Below, in pieces: positions 1 through 8,733 of a stretch of 64,000 nt of DNA. The notes below the pieces were generated by a model. That model did no database searches. It worked only from the letters and a program-made list of their open reading frames with translations, and had not been told where the DNA came from. Position numbers and translations under genes: made by a program. The stretch comes from Leptobacterium_A meishanense (GTDB lineage: Bacteria; Bacteroidota; Bacteroidia; Flavobacteriales; Flavobacteriaceae): NCBI RefSeq assembly GCF_037645805.1, contig NZ_JBBEXE010000001.1:310001-374000 (forward strand), read 5' to 3'. Positions within the stretch are counted from its first letter, which is position 1. Each line of letters begins with the position of its first letter.

Positions 1-73
1 AGGTGCAGAATACGACGAAGATTTAGACTTGGCAGAACACGTTATCGTTGAAAAAGCAGCAATAGCCTACTAA
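1..73 (+). CDS. C-terminal fragment of an unidentified protein
   Basis: An open frame runs in from the left edge and ends at a TAA at 71-73. Only the last 23 residues are visible, an acidic stretch ending in VEKAAIAY. It is followed closely by a strong hairpin terminator, which supports a genuine gene end. The fragment is too short for me to assign a family. Confidence 0.6.
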   Translation, partial: GAEYDEDLDLAEHVIVEKAAIAY

Positions 74-94
74 TAAATATGTGTTTGGTTAAAC

Positions 95-127
95 AAAAAA
101 GAAGCTTTTGAAAAGCTTCTTTTTTTT
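95..127. terminator. Intrinsic terminator, probably bidirectional
   Basis: An A-rich tract leads into a near-perfect inverted repeat centred on the GAAGC/GCTTC arms and then a run of T residues. It lies directly downstream of the plus-strand gene ending at 73. Its T-tract reaches the stop codon of the minus-strand small membrane gene at 126, so it can serve both convergent genes. Confidence 0.8.
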
Positions 128-299
128 ATTCTTTTCGGGCTGCCCGTTTCGCTTCTCTTCTCTCTTTAAGCATCTCCATGAGAGAACCTCCCAACCAATA
201 TGGTACGGCAAATGTTAATAAAAATATCATCAACCAAAAGCCTATAGTAAGGATGGTCAAAAAAGCCAAGAAGCCTAAATATTGATCAAATTCAAACAT
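126..299 (-). CDS. Small membrane protein, 57 aa, unknown function
   Basis: Reading the minus strand from ATG at 299 gives an uninterrupted 57-residue protein ending at TAA (126-128). It starts MFEFDQYLGFLAFLTILTIG. Residues about 8-32 are strongly hydrophobic, with a second short hydrophobic piece to about 36. The C-terminal third is a charged, Lys/Arg-rich helix (KERREAKRAARKE), as expected for a single-span or hairpin protein with its positive tail in the cytoplasm. It is convergent with the upstream gene and shares its terminator. The clear topology in a gap otherwise empty of genes makes a coding call likely; I know no function. Confidence 0.72.
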   Translation of the reverse strand: MFEFDQYLGFLAFLTILTIGFWLMIFLLTFAVPYWLGGSLMEMLKERREAKRAARKE

Positions 300-441
300 A
301 ATTTTCGGAAATTTTCGAATTCGTTGTCAAAAATACCACATAAATTCTATTTTTCATAAGCATTCTATTCTTTTTACAACTATTTATTCACATGTGCCAT
401 ATTTGGTATACTATCTATCTTATAAATACCTGACAAAATAG

Positions 442-449
442 TAAATTTG
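442..449 (+). promoter_or_regulatory. -7 promoter element for fumC
   Basis: TAAATTTG fits the Bacteroidota TAnnTTTG -7 consensus and lies 22 nt before the fumC ATG. No convincing TTG-type -33 element is present at the usual spacing, so this is a partial match. Confidence 0.5.
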
Positions 450-471
450 CAATCGGTAAAATTCAATACTT

Positions 472-1869
472 ATGGAATATAGGGTCGAAAAAGATACTAT
501 GGGAGAAGTAAAAGTTCCCGTAGATAAATTATGGGGTGCACAAACCGAACGTTCCCGGAATAATTTTAAAATAGGTGCTCCCGCTTCCATGCCTATAGAA
601 ATTATTTATGGTTTTGCTTATTTGAAAAAAGCGGCCGCTTATACAAACTGTGAATTAGGGATGTTAGCCATTGAAAAAAGGGATTATATTGCCAAAGTAT
701 GTGATGAAATTCTGGAAGGCAAACACGATGATCAGTTCCCTTTAGTCATATGGCAGACCGGAAGTGGTACACAAAGTAATATGAATGTCAATGAAGTTAT
801 TGCCAATAGGGCACACCAACTCGCCGGAAAAAATATCGGAGAGGGAGAAAAAACATTGCAACCCAATGACGATGTAAATAAATCACAATCATCCAATGAC
901 ACCTTCCCTACCGGCATGCACATTGCCGCTTATAAAATGATTATTGAAGTTACCATTCCTGGTATTACAAAGCTGCGGGAATCCTTAAAGAAAAAATCGG
1001 AAGAATTTAAAAATGTTGTCAAAATAGGCCGGACGCACTTAATGGATGCCACGCCACTTACATTAGGACAAGAATTTTCCGGATATGTATCACAATTGGA
1101 TCATGGATTAATTGCGTTGAACAACACCTTAGAACACCTTTCAGAGCTAGCTTTGGGAGGAACTGCCGTAGGCACAGGGCTTAATACCCCGAAAGGGTAT
1201 GCCAAGCGAGTAGCCGAATATATTGCCAGTTTCACAAAACTGCCATTTAAAACGGCTGAAAATAAATTTGAAGCGCTTGCCGCACACGATGCTTTTGTAG
1301 AAACACACGGCGCATTAAAGCAACTTGCTATTGCTCTAAACAAGATTGCCAATGACATACGTATGATGGCTTCAGGCCCACGTTCGGGTATCGGGGAGTT
1401 ATTACTGCCCGAAAATGAGCCAGGAAGTTCCATTATGCCTGGGAAAGTAAACCCTACACAATGTGAAGCACTTACTATGGTATGTGCACAGGTTATAGGA
1501 AATGACACAGCCATCGCCATCGGTGCTACACAAGGACACTATGAACTGAATGTGTTTAAGCCTGTTATTGCCGCTAATCTATTGGCTTCTGCCCGATTGT
1601 TAGGAGACGCATGTGCCAGTTTTGAAAAAAATTGTGTAATAGGAATTCAACCCAATCATTCTAGGATAAAAGACTTGTTAGATAACAGTTTGATGTTAGT
1701 TACCGCGCTCAACACCAAAATAGGTTATTACAAAGCCGCTGAAATTGCAAATACTGCGCATAAAAATGGTACAACGCTCCGGGAAGAGGCTATCAATCTG
1801 GGGTATGTCACTCCAGAAGAGTTTGACGAATGGGTAAAACCGGAAGACATGATAGGGAATATTAAATAA
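472..1869 (+). CDS. fumC: Class II fumarate hydratase
   Basis: This enzyme interconverts fumarate and L-malate in the citric acid cycle and acts in the cytoplasm as a homotetramer. At 465 residues it has the normal length for the iron-independent class II family. The superfamily signature GSSIMPGKVNP is at residues 318-328 and supplies the mobile catalytic-serine loop. GRTHLMDATPL, with the conserved histidine at 189, and the substrate-binding segments TGSGTQSNMN (about 96-105) and SSNDTFPT (about 140-147) are intact. It is a single-gene unit with a TAnnTTTG element upstream and a strong hairpin downstream. Argininosuccinate lyase or aspartase are excluded by the specific signature context. 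Confidence 0.96.
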   Translation: MEYRVEKDTMGEVKVPVDKLWGAQTERSRNNFKIGAPASMPIEIIYGFAYLKKAAAYTNCELGMLAIEKRDYIAKVCDEILEGKHDDQFPLVIWQTGSGTQSNMNVNEVIANRAHQLAGKNIGEGEKTLQPNDDVNKSQSSNDTFPTGMHIAAYKMIIEVTIPGITKLRESLKKKSEEFKNVVKIGRTHLMDATPLTLGQEFSGYVSQLDHGLIALNNTLEHLSELALGGTAVGTGLNTPKGYAKRVAEYIASFTKLPFKTAENKFEALAAHDAFVETHGALKQLAIALNKIANDIRMMASGPRSGIGELLLPENEPGSSIMPGKVNPTQCEALTMVCAQVIGNDTAIAIGATQGHYELNVFKPVIAANLLASARLLGDACASFEKNCVIGIQPNHSRIKDLLDNSLMLVTALNTKIGYYKAAEIANTAHKNGTTLREEAINLGYVTPEEFDEWVKPEDMIGNIK

Positions 1870-1885
1870 AAATATTGTTCATAAT

Positions 1886-1919
1886 AAAAACCTGTAATGA
1901 AGTAACATTACAGGTTTTT
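1886..1919 (+). terminator. Intrinsic terminator after fumC
   Basis: Two perfect 14-base arms (AAAAACCTGTAATG and its complement) flank a 6-base loop, and the second arm ends in a T-tract continuing into CTTTTT. It lies 17 nt after the fumC stop. Confidence 0.88.
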
Positions 1920-1953
1920 CTTTTTATGTATCTTTAATTTTAAATATACAACG

Positions 1954-3192
1954 ATGGGTATTCTTCTTAAAAATATTAAGCAACTCCTTCAAATAAGAGA
2001 TGTGGATGTCTTAAAAGTATCTGGGGTTAACATGAAGGTGCTCCCTACCATAGAAAATGCATTCATGCTTATTGAGAAGGATATCATAACAAATTATGGC
2101 ACTATGGACAGTTTGCCAGACATAACTAATCATAAAGTGATTGATTGTACCGGAAAAATAGTTTTACCATCTTGGTGTGATAGTCATACCCATATTGTGT
2201 ATGTAGGAAGCCGTGAACAGGAATTTGTGGATAGAATTCATGGTCTAAGTTATGAAGAAATTGCCCAAAAGGGAGGTGGGATATTAAACTCTGCGAAAAA
2301 ACTACAAGAAACAAGTGAAGAGGAGCTATATGAGCAATCAAAGAAACGAATAGAAGAAGTTATGCAATTGGGTACAGGTGCTGTTGAAATCAAATCAGGC
2401 TATGGGTTAACTGTAGAAGCAGAATTAAAAATGCTCCGTGTTATTAAAAAACTCAAAGAAACATATCCTATCACTATCAAAGCAACATTTCTAGGGGCTC
2501 ACGCCATTCCTGAAAACTTTAAAAATGATAAAGAAGGGTATCTTGACCTTGTTATCAATGAAATGCTCCCAAAAATTGCTAAAGAAAAGCTAGCGGATTT
2601 TATAGATGTTTTTTGTGAGACAGGGTACTTTTCGGTAAGTGATATGGAAAGAATGATTTTGGCAGGTAAAAAATATGGTATACCAGCAAAGGTACACGTA
2701 AATCAATTTACAGCTATCGGTGGAATTGCAGCTGCAGTTAAAAATAATGCATTGTCTGTAGATCATTTAGAGATCATGAACGATGAAGATGTTGATGCCT
2801 TAAAGCAACATAATACCATGCCAGTAGCACTTCCGGGGTGCTCTTATTTTCTTGGAATTCCATACACGCCAGCCAGAAAACTTATAAACGAAGGGTTGCC
2901 TTTGGCGCTTGCTACTGATTATAATCCGGGCTCTTCACCAAGTGGCAACATGAATTTTGTAGTAAGCACAGCATGCATCAAAATGAAAATGACCCCCGAG
3001 GAAGCCATCAATGCGGCTACACTAAACAGTGCCTACGCTATGGGCATTGCTGAAACACATGGTTCAATCACTAAAGGAAAGAAAGCAAACCTTATTATTA
3101 CTAAAGAAATCAGTAACTATGCACTGTTGCCTTACGCTTTTGGTTCTAATTTAATAGACCAGGTCATCATTAATGGGACACAAATACAATAA
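1954..3192 (+). CDS. hutI: Imidazolonepropionase
   Basis: This is the third enzyme of histidine degradation, hydrolysing 4-imidazolone-5-propanoate to N-formimidoyl-L-glutamate. It is a metal-dependent amidohydrolase of 412 residues, normal for the family. The metal-binding HTH motif is at residues 78-80 (DSHTHIVYVGSREQEF context). Other family landmarks are IKSGYGL, GAHAIP, VDHLE and TDYNPGSSP near residue 325. The next pathway enzyme, hutG, follows 1 kb downstream on the same strand, but an inverted coiled-coil gene sits between, so the two are probably not one transcript. hutH and hutU are not in this window. Confidence 0.95.
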   Translation: MGILLKNIKQLLQIRDVDVLKVSGVNMKVLPTIENAFMLIEKDIITNYGTMDSLPDITNHKVIDCTGKIVLPSWCDSHTHIVYVGSREQEFVDRIHGLSYEEIAQKGGGILNSAKKLQETSEEELYEQSKKRIEEVMQLGTGAVEIKSGYGLTVEAELKMLRVIKKLKETYPITIKATFLGAHAIPENFKNDKEGYLDLVINEMLPKIAKEKLADFIDVFCETGYFSVSDMERMILAGKKYGIPAKVHVNQFTAIGGIAAAVKNNALSVDHLEIMNDEDVDALKQHNTMPVALPGCSYFLGIPYTPARKLINEGLPLALATDYNPGSSPSGNMNFVVSTACIKMKMTPEEAINAATLNSAYAMGIAETHGSITKGKKANLIITKEISNYALLPYAFGSNLIDQVIINGTQIQ

Positions 3193-3193
3193 A

Positions 3194-3215
3194 AAACACC
3201 TCTTACGAGGTGTTT
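3194..3215. terminator. Hairpin terminator between convergent genes
   Basis: AAACACCTC and GAGGTGTTT form a perfect 9-bp stem with a 4-base loop just after the hutI stop. A-tract before and T-tract after allow it to work for both hutI and the convergent minus-strand gene ending at 3239. Confidence 0.75.
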
Positions 3216-3238
3216 ATGTAAATCATTGATGCTCTATT

Positions 3239-4126
3239 TTAGTTAAAAATAAAACGGGAAGTGGCCAATTCCCTTAAATCAGTATCATATACTTTTACTT
3301 CATATCCCCCTTTACTAAACCCACTGGCCGGTTTGCTAACATAATCGCATACATCCAAAGAGCTATTCTCATAGAAGAAATTAGATATTTTACTATAAGT
3401 GACATTTGCACCTTCTTCATTTGACGCAATACCATTCTCTCCAAGAATATTTCCCGAAGGGTCAAGTACTTGTATATAGAATTGTTTGTCTCCTGAATCT
3501 GCAATTCTATTGGCAGCAACTGTATAACATATTTTTATTTTATCTGCCCTTTTTGCTCTATTGGTAGACACTAATTTTCCACTAGACCGCTCACGGACTG
3601 CATCTACTGAAAATTTAGACAGGTTTAATGCAGATCCTATCTCCAACACTTTTGCCAATTGCGTATTCTGAATGACTAATGAATCTGATAATACCGTTTG
3701 TTGTTCTAGTGCCGCAAACGTACTGTCGCGTTCCATGGTTAATAACGCGTTGGACTTTCTTAATGAATCATTCTGTGCCATTAGGAAGGCACGTTCTTTC
3801 TCTAATACCCTCACTTGCCTTCTATATTTGTATAAAGCGGATATATCGGCTTTCATAGCTTTTACGGAGTCTATATATTGATTAATCCGATCCCTTGCTT
3901 CTAATAGTTCTTGATTGGTAGTTTCATTCTCTTCAATTGCGCGATCGTAATCTGCTTTTAAGTTATTCAAGTCTTCTATTACCAAGTCTTTTTCTTCTGT
4001 CAACTTAGCGACAGTTTCTTTTTTGTCATTGTATAAAGTTACTGTATATACAAGAGTTGCTACAAATAATATCCCTAATAATATAGCAATGACTTTTAGA
4101 CTGTTATTTTTTTTAGGCTCATCCAT
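3239..4126 (-). CDS. Membrane-anchored coiled-coil protein, unknown function
   Basis: The 295-residue product has a short charged N-terminus, one transmembrane segment at about 10-29 (VIAILLGILFVATLVYTVTL), a long predicted coiled coil at about 33-160 rich in Glu, Lys and Leu heptads, and a C-terminal globular part at about 190-295 that looks beta-rich. The topology suggests a single-pass anchor with the coil and globular domain outside the cytoplasm. Proteins of this shape in flavobacteria are sometimes labelled chromosome-partitioning proteins because of the coil; nothing in the sequence (no Walker motif, no DNA-binding domain) supports that. It lies inverted between hutI and hutG. Confidence 0.85.
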   Translation of the reverse strand: MDEPKKNNSLKVIAILLGILFVATLVYTVTLYNDKKETVAKLTEEKDLVIEDLNNLKADYDRAIEENETTNQELLEARDRINQYIDSVKAMKADISALYKYRRQVRVLEKERAFLMAQNDSLRKSNALLTMERDSTFAALEQQTVLSDSLVIQNTQLAKVLEIGSALNLSKFSVDAVRERSSGKLVSTNRAKRADKIKICYTVAANRIADSGDKQFYIQVLDPSGNILGENGIASNEEGANVTYSKISNFFYENSSLDVCDYVSKPASGFSKGGYEVKVYDTDLRELATSRFIFN

Positions 4127-4251
4127 ATAATGTTATTATTTTGGTTAATAATTTTTGTGGGCTTTTTAGCACACTATTGATATATACGTATGAAATAGTT
4201 TTTTAGATTTACATATTCAATAGTTTTCAAATTTACAATTTTAAATATAAA

Positions 4252-5277
4252 ATGCATCAGAGGTTAGTAATATATACACAAAAAAGTGTCGAGAACCTTC
4301 TCCAACACCGCAAAGGCGAAACCAAATTTGGAGAACGCATCGTATTGTTGAACGATAAAGAACCTGTTGAACCACAACTGTTAAAGTCGGAGGCACAATA
4401 CGTTTTGTTTGGTATTCCAGAAGATATTGGTGTTGTTGCCAATCATGGAAATACAGGTGCACGACATGCCTGGGAAGCGACTTTAAAAACACTTTTAAAC
4501 ATACAACAAAATACTTATAACAAAGCATCCAAGCTACTCTTGTTAGGCCATTTAGATTTCGAAAAAGAAATGAAAATGCTAGCCGAAATAAAAGAACCAA
4601 AAGCTTTTATAAAAACGGCTCGTAACGTTACTGAAAAAATTGATGAAGAAATCGTTTATTTAGTTCAAAAAATAATACGTTCTGGTAAAAAGCCAATAAT
4701 AGTAGGTGGCGGACATAATAATGCATACGGAATTATTAAAGGATGTTCATTGGCACTTAATAAACCAATAAATGCAGTGAATGTTGATGCGCATACCGAT
4801 TTTAGAAAAAAAGAGGGCAGGCATAGCGGAAATGGTTTTTCATATGCATTCCATGAAGGTTTTTTGAACAACTATTTTGTTTTTGGGCTTCATGAAAATT
4901 ATACTCCAAAATCTATTTTCAAAACTTTTAAAGAACAGAAGGCAAAACTTCAGTATAATACCTTTGAGGAATTAATGATAAAACAAACCAAAAAAATAGC
5001 TGCCGAAATTAATCAGGTAAACATATTTATCGGTAACAGAGCTTTTGGTATAGAAGTAGATTGTGATGCGATACAGAATGTTCCCAGTAGTGCCATGACG
5101 CCATCAGGTTTCAGTTCAAATGATGTACGGAAAATAGTATATGCCTTCTCAAAAAATGAAAATGCACAATATCTCCATGTATGTGAAGCAGCTCCTGATC
5201 CTGAGAATATTATTGAAATGACCCAAGTAGGAAAACTTATTTCATATATAATTACTGATTTTATCAAGAAAAAATGA
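4252..5277 (+). CDS. hutG: Formimidoylglutamase (arginase/ureohydrolase family)
   Basis: The likely role is the last step of histidine degradation, hydrolysing N-formimidoyl-L-glutamate to glutamate and formamide with a binuclear manganese centre. The ureohydrolase metal ligands are visible: GGGHNNAYG with His155, DAHTD with Asp179, His181 and Asp183, and EVDCD with Asp270 and Asp272. The 341-residue length is normal. Assignment to HutG rather than arginase or agmatinase rests on the nearby hutI and the GGGHNNAYG variant. The stop codon overlaps the following acetyltransferase start (ATGA), so the two are co-transcribed and translationally coupled. Confidence 0.88.
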   Translation: MHQRLVIYTQKSVENLLQHRKGETKFGERIVLLNDKEPVEPQLLKSEAQYVLFGIPEDIGVVANHGNTGARHAWEATLKTLLNIQQNTYNKASKLLLLGHLDFEKEMKMLAEIKEPKAFIKTARNVTEKIDEEIVYLVQKIIRSGKKPIIVGGGHNNAYGIIKGCSLALNKPINAVNVDAHTDFRKKEGRHSGNGFSYAFHEGFLNNYFVFGLHENYTPKSIFKTFKEQKAKLQYNTFEELMIKQTKKIAAEINQVNIFIGNRAFGIEVDCDAIQNVPSSAMTPSGFSSNDVRKIVYAFSKNENAQYLHVCEAAPDPENIIEMTQVGKLISYIITDFIKKK

Positions 5278-5741
5278 CTGTTCAAATAATTTCTTTTCGT
5301 CCGGAATATGCTCCTGAATTCCGCGATTTAAATATTGAATGGCTAGAATCGTATTTTCATGTAGAGCCTCATGATGCAGCATTGTTAGATGCTTGTGAGG
5401 AAGTCATCATTAAACAAGGGGGATACATTTTCTTTGCACTAGTTGAAGGTGTTATTGTAGGAACGTATGCTTTCATGAAAATTAGTAAGGGTATATATGA
5501 ATTAGGCAAAATGGCTGTCAAACCTAATTATAGAGGTATGAAGGTTGGACAAAAATTAATGGAACATGCTATTTTGTTTGCTAAAAAAGAACAATGGCAA
5601 AAAATCATTCTTTATTCAAACACCATATTGGAAAATGCTATTTATATTTACCGAAAATATGGGTTTGAAGAAGTAAAGCTAGAAAAAAATGAACCTTATA
5701 AACGAAGTAATATAAAAATGGAACTCAATATAACACAGTAA
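5274..5741 (+). CDS. GNAT-family N-acetyltransferase
   Basis: A 155-residue protein with the GNAT fold: a central beta-strand segment ELGKMAVKPNYRGMKVG carries the acetyl-CoA pyrophosphate-binding R-G-x-x-x-G motif (about residues 82-97), followed by the helix GQKLMEHAILFAKKEQW and the C-terminal IYIYRKYGFEEV strand-loop typical of the family. It overlaps hutG by 4 nt in an ATGA arrangement. The substrate cannot be deduced; translational coupling to hutG hints at amino-acid or amine metabolism, which is inference only. Confidence 0.88.
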   Translation: MTVQIISFRPEYAPEFRDLNIEWLESYFHVEPHDAALLDACEEVIIKQGGYIFFALVEGVIVGTYAFMKISKGIYELGKMAVKPNYRGMKVGQKLMEHAILFAKKEQWQKIILYSNTILENAIYIYRKYGFEEVKLEKNEPYKRSNIKMELNITQ

Positions 5742-5770
5742 TTTAACCTCATAATCAAAAGTACTCATTT

Positions 5771-6235
5771 ATGAAAAAGTCATTTTTTATTCTTTCATTA
5801 TTGTTTATAATTTGCTTAACCGCTTGTAAAAAAGAAGAACCTAAGCCTTCTGAAGAAGAAATGATTGCTCTTTTCAAAAAACAATTTCGTGAATTTTACA
5901 CTGCCTATTCGAAATCTGACGATCGTTATTTAGATTACTATGAAGAAGATATTGTACGCATTGATACCGAAGGAAATGCTGATGTTGGCAAAGATGTCTT
6001 CATAAAAAAATGGGGAGAAAACCAAGTTAAATATACTATTAAAGTGCTGTTTTTTAGTGAGCCAAATGTTATCTATAGCCATGATCAAATTGTTTCTTAC
6101 AGTACCTTTGATGAACTTTTTATCCTTAATGAAACACAAGACACAACAAATGTTAAAGGGACTTGGATAGGTGTATGGAAAAAGCAACCGGACAATTCTT
6201 GGAAAGTTAAAATGTCTACCTGGCATGTAAAATAG
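5771..6235 (+). CDS. Lipoprotein with an NTF2-like (SnoaL/DUF4440) domain
   Basis: The product begins MKKSFFILSLLFIICLTACK, a lipoprotein signal peptide with the lipobox LTAC and the lipidated cysteine at residue 19. The mature part (about 130 residues) has the NTF2-like pattern: an N-terminal helix containing FREFYTAYSKSD, YYEEDIVRID, a central GKDVFIKKW helix, and a C-terminal pair of strands ending in GVWKKQPDNSWKVKMSTWHVK. Such domains often bind small hydrophobic ligands or act as isomerases; no catalytic residues are certain here. It lies 29 nt after the acetyltransferase and probably ends the hutG operon. Confidence 0.82.
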   Translation: MKKSFFILSLLFIICLTACKKEEPKPSEEEMIALFKKQFREFYTAYSKSDDRYLDYYEEDIVRIDTEGNADVGKDVFIKKWGENQVKYTIKVLFFSEPNVIYSHDQIVSYSTFDELFILNETQDTTNVKGTWIGVWKKQPDNSWKVKMSTWHVK

Positions 6236-6240
6236 CTGTA

Positions 6241-8493
6241 TTAGATACTTTTTTGAATGTTGCGTAATACGACTTTGTAAAACTCTTCTTTGTCGAAAGG
6301 CTTGTTGATAATATCATTAATTCCTGCTTTTGCAATATCATCTTTTACATCTTCAATTTCTACAGCAGTTAGGGCTACTATGGGAATGTAGGGGTTAAAT
6401 GTCCGTATTTTTGAAGAAGCTTCTATACCGCTCATTATTGGCATGTTTAAATCCATTAATATAAGGTCAAAATGTTCTCTTCGTACTCGCTCAATAGCAT
6501 CCATTCCATTATCTACCACATCGCATTCATAATCTTCCCGAAGTAAAATATTCTTAGTCACAATCTGGTTTATCTTATTGTCTTCTACTATTAAAATGCG
6601 GTATTTTTCTTTTTTAGGAGGAGTCATTGGTGTTCCACTACTGCCCTTTATAGTTGTAATATCATAGTCTTCTTTATTAGGTATTTTATCTTCCTCCATT
6701 AACTCAAATCTCAAATTCAAGCTAAATGTAGCCCCTTCGCCTTCACCACTCATAAGCTTGATCTCACCTTCCAACATATCTACTAGTTTTTTCACAATAG
6801 AAAGTCCTAACCCTGTGCCCTGGTATTCATTTCGTTCCCTGTCTAGTTGTGAAAAGTTTTCAAATATTACATCTTGCTTGTCTCGGGGTATTCCGGGACC
6901 ATCATCTTTTACTACAAAATTGATCGTGGCCATACCATCCTCTATAGCTGCCAGCTTGAGAAATACCCAAATATTTCCATGCGAAGTGAACTTAATGGCA
7001 TTTCCTATCAAATTGATCAAAATTTGAGACACGGGCATTTCATCCCCTTTGAGTTTCTTGGGTATCTTTTTGTCAATAAAAAGATGGATCTCATTGTCTT
7101 GTTGGTCAAGCTGAAATTTGAAAGAACTAACCATGTCTTCAACAAGTGCCCTGATATCAAATGGTGTCTTTTCAAAAGTGATTTTATTAGATTCTATCTT
7201 GCTTAAGTTTAAGATATCATTGATAAGGTTTAATAAATAATCTCCTGAAAATTTTAATGATTTTAAATACTGATTTTCCTCCGCAGATAGGTTGTTCTTT
7301 TCTAGCAATAAAGAAGTGAGCCCCACAACACCATAAAGTGGCGTTCGCAGCTCATGACTAACTGTGGAAACAAACTGTGATTTTAACCGAGACAGCTTTT
7401 CTGCTTCTTCCTTAGCAGCTTCTAATCTTTCATTGCGGGTTTTAAGCATCTGGGCTAATTTCCGTTTCGATTTTTGACTTGTATAAATAACGGTTAGCAA
7501 TATCAATAAAAAGCAAAAGGAAATTAAGGCGTAAATAAGTAACTGTCGTTTCTTATTAAAGGGGCTTTCTTGAATACTTGGTAAATTATTGGCTGTTTCA
7601 ACAGTATCTGTTTCGTTCTCATAAAAAGTGCTTGCCGGCATTTTGGTTGCAGCATGTTTAAACTCTACAATACCAAATTGCTTTAAGTTTTCAACTTCCG
7701 GGATTTTTCGTCGATATTGATAATATTTTTCTAAAGATGTGTTTGCTTTTTCATTTTCATTATACAACGAAAAAAAACGAGATTGTGCTAGGTATATATT
7801 GGACAGTTCTAAATAAGAACTAAAACGCTCACCTATAAAAATAGCTTTATCAAAACATTCGAGCGCTTTAGTATATCCTCCTTTTTGAGAATAAAACAAT
7901 CCTAATAAATAGTGGATATACAGATTGGAATCTAACTGATTAGCTTCTTCTGCATATGCTCTTGCCTCCTCTAAATAAGAAAAAGCATTTTCCAATTCTT
8001 TGTTTTCCATATAATTCCAACCCAGGTTTAATGTTGGAATGATGATGTCAGCTGTATCTTTTAACCGTTTTGCAATTGCTAATGACTTCCCATAGTATTC
8101 TTTGCTCTTATCAGGGTTTCCATAAGCCATGTAGTATATATTCCCTAAATTATTATATGCCCTAGCTATAAGCGATTCGTTATTTATCTTACGTGCATAA
8201 TACAAGGACCGTTCATAATTTATTTCTGCTTCACGATATCTGGAGATCGTTTCATAGTTTACACCAATGAGATTGTACGCTAAACTTTGATAATAATATT
8301 CATGTACCGGTTTACAAAGCTCTATAACCTCAAAAGCTTTGTCGGTAGATGCTGTAAGCTGGTACTTACTTTGAAGTACTTCTGCACGCAAAAAAACGTG
8401 TTCAATGCTATCTAAAATGGGGACTGCTTTTTGTTGAGCTATAAGTATGGTGCAGATGAAAAAAGTAAGTAGAAAGAAAACTAACTTTTTCAA
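6241..8493 (-). CDS. Hybrid sensor histidine kinase with TPR sensor domain
   Basis: The 750-residue protein has a signal peptide (about 1-20, ending IAQQ), a periplasmic region with several TPR-like helix pairs (about 60-265), a transmembrane helix at about 317-338, a short coiled coil, a HisKA domain with phospho-acceptor His380 in STVSHELRTPLYG, an ATPase domain (N-box Asn498, G1 DDGPG at 530-534, GTGLGLS about 559-565), and a C-terminal receiver domain (about 631-748) with phospho-acceptor Asp681 in LILMDLNMP. There is no DNA-binding output domain and no adjacent response regulator, so the downstream partner is encoded elsewhere. It is convergent with the lipoprotein gene, with only 5 nt between stops. 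Confidence 0.93.
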   Translation of the reverse strand: MKKLVFFLLTFFICTILIAQQKAVPILDSIEHVFLRAEVLQSKYQLTASTDKAFEVIELCKPVHEYYYQSLAYNLIGVNYETISRYREAEINYERSLYYARKINNESLIARAYNNLGNIYYMAYGNPDKSKEYYGKSLAIAKRLKDTADIIIPTLNLGWNYMENKELENAFSYLEEARAYAEEANQLDSNLYIHYLLGLFYSQKGGYTKALECFDKAIFIGERFSSYLELSNIYLAQSRFFSLYNENEKANTSLEKYYQYRRKIPEVENLKQFGIVEFKHAATKMPASTFYENETDTVETANNLPSIQESPFNKKRQLLIYALISFCFLLILLTVIYTSQKSKRKLAQMLKTRNERLEAAKEEAEKLSRLKSQFVSTVSHELRTPLYGVVGLTSLLLEKNNLSAEENQYLKSLKFSGDYLLNLINDILNLSKIESNKITFEKTPFDIRALVEDMVSSFKFQLDQQDNEIHLFIDKKIPKKLKGDEMPVSQILINLIGNAIKFTSHGNIWVFLKLAAIEDGMATINFVVKDDGPGIPRDKQDVIFENFSQLDRERNEYQGTGLGLSIVKKLVDMLEGEIKLMSGEGEGATFSLNLRFELMEEDKIPNKEDYDITTIKGSSGTPMTPPKKEKYRILIVEDNKINQIVTKNILLREDYECDVVDNGMDAIERVRREHFDLILMDLNMPIMSGIEASSKIRTFNPYIPIVALTAVEIEDVKDDIAKAGINDIINKPFDKEEFYKVVLRNIQKSI

Positions 8494-8733
8494 TCTTTAT
8501 ACAATTAAAAAACAGGTAATTTTAAGCATTAAAACAGAGTTGAAAAAAAAATAACTAATTTAGACGATGAAGTGATTGTTTTTTAGGAGTAAGGTTACTA
8601 ACATGTCAATATTATCGATAAGTCGAAAAACCAAAAAAACACTCCCTGTAGTTAAAATACTAATGACTTGTTATAATCTATTACAGCTACAGCAAGTGCT
8701 TTACTTAAATAAATTCATCTTTATAAAAAACAT

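Noticed and set aside
1101..1520. 139-codon minus-strand frame opposite fumC
   Set aside because: It overlaps a strongly conserved gene, has low-complexity Ser/Pro-rich content typical of an antisense shadow, and no recognisable motif.
4241..4600. 119-codon minus-strand frame opposite the start of hutG
   Set aside because: It lies within hutG on the opposite strand and its product resembles a shadow translation without a family.
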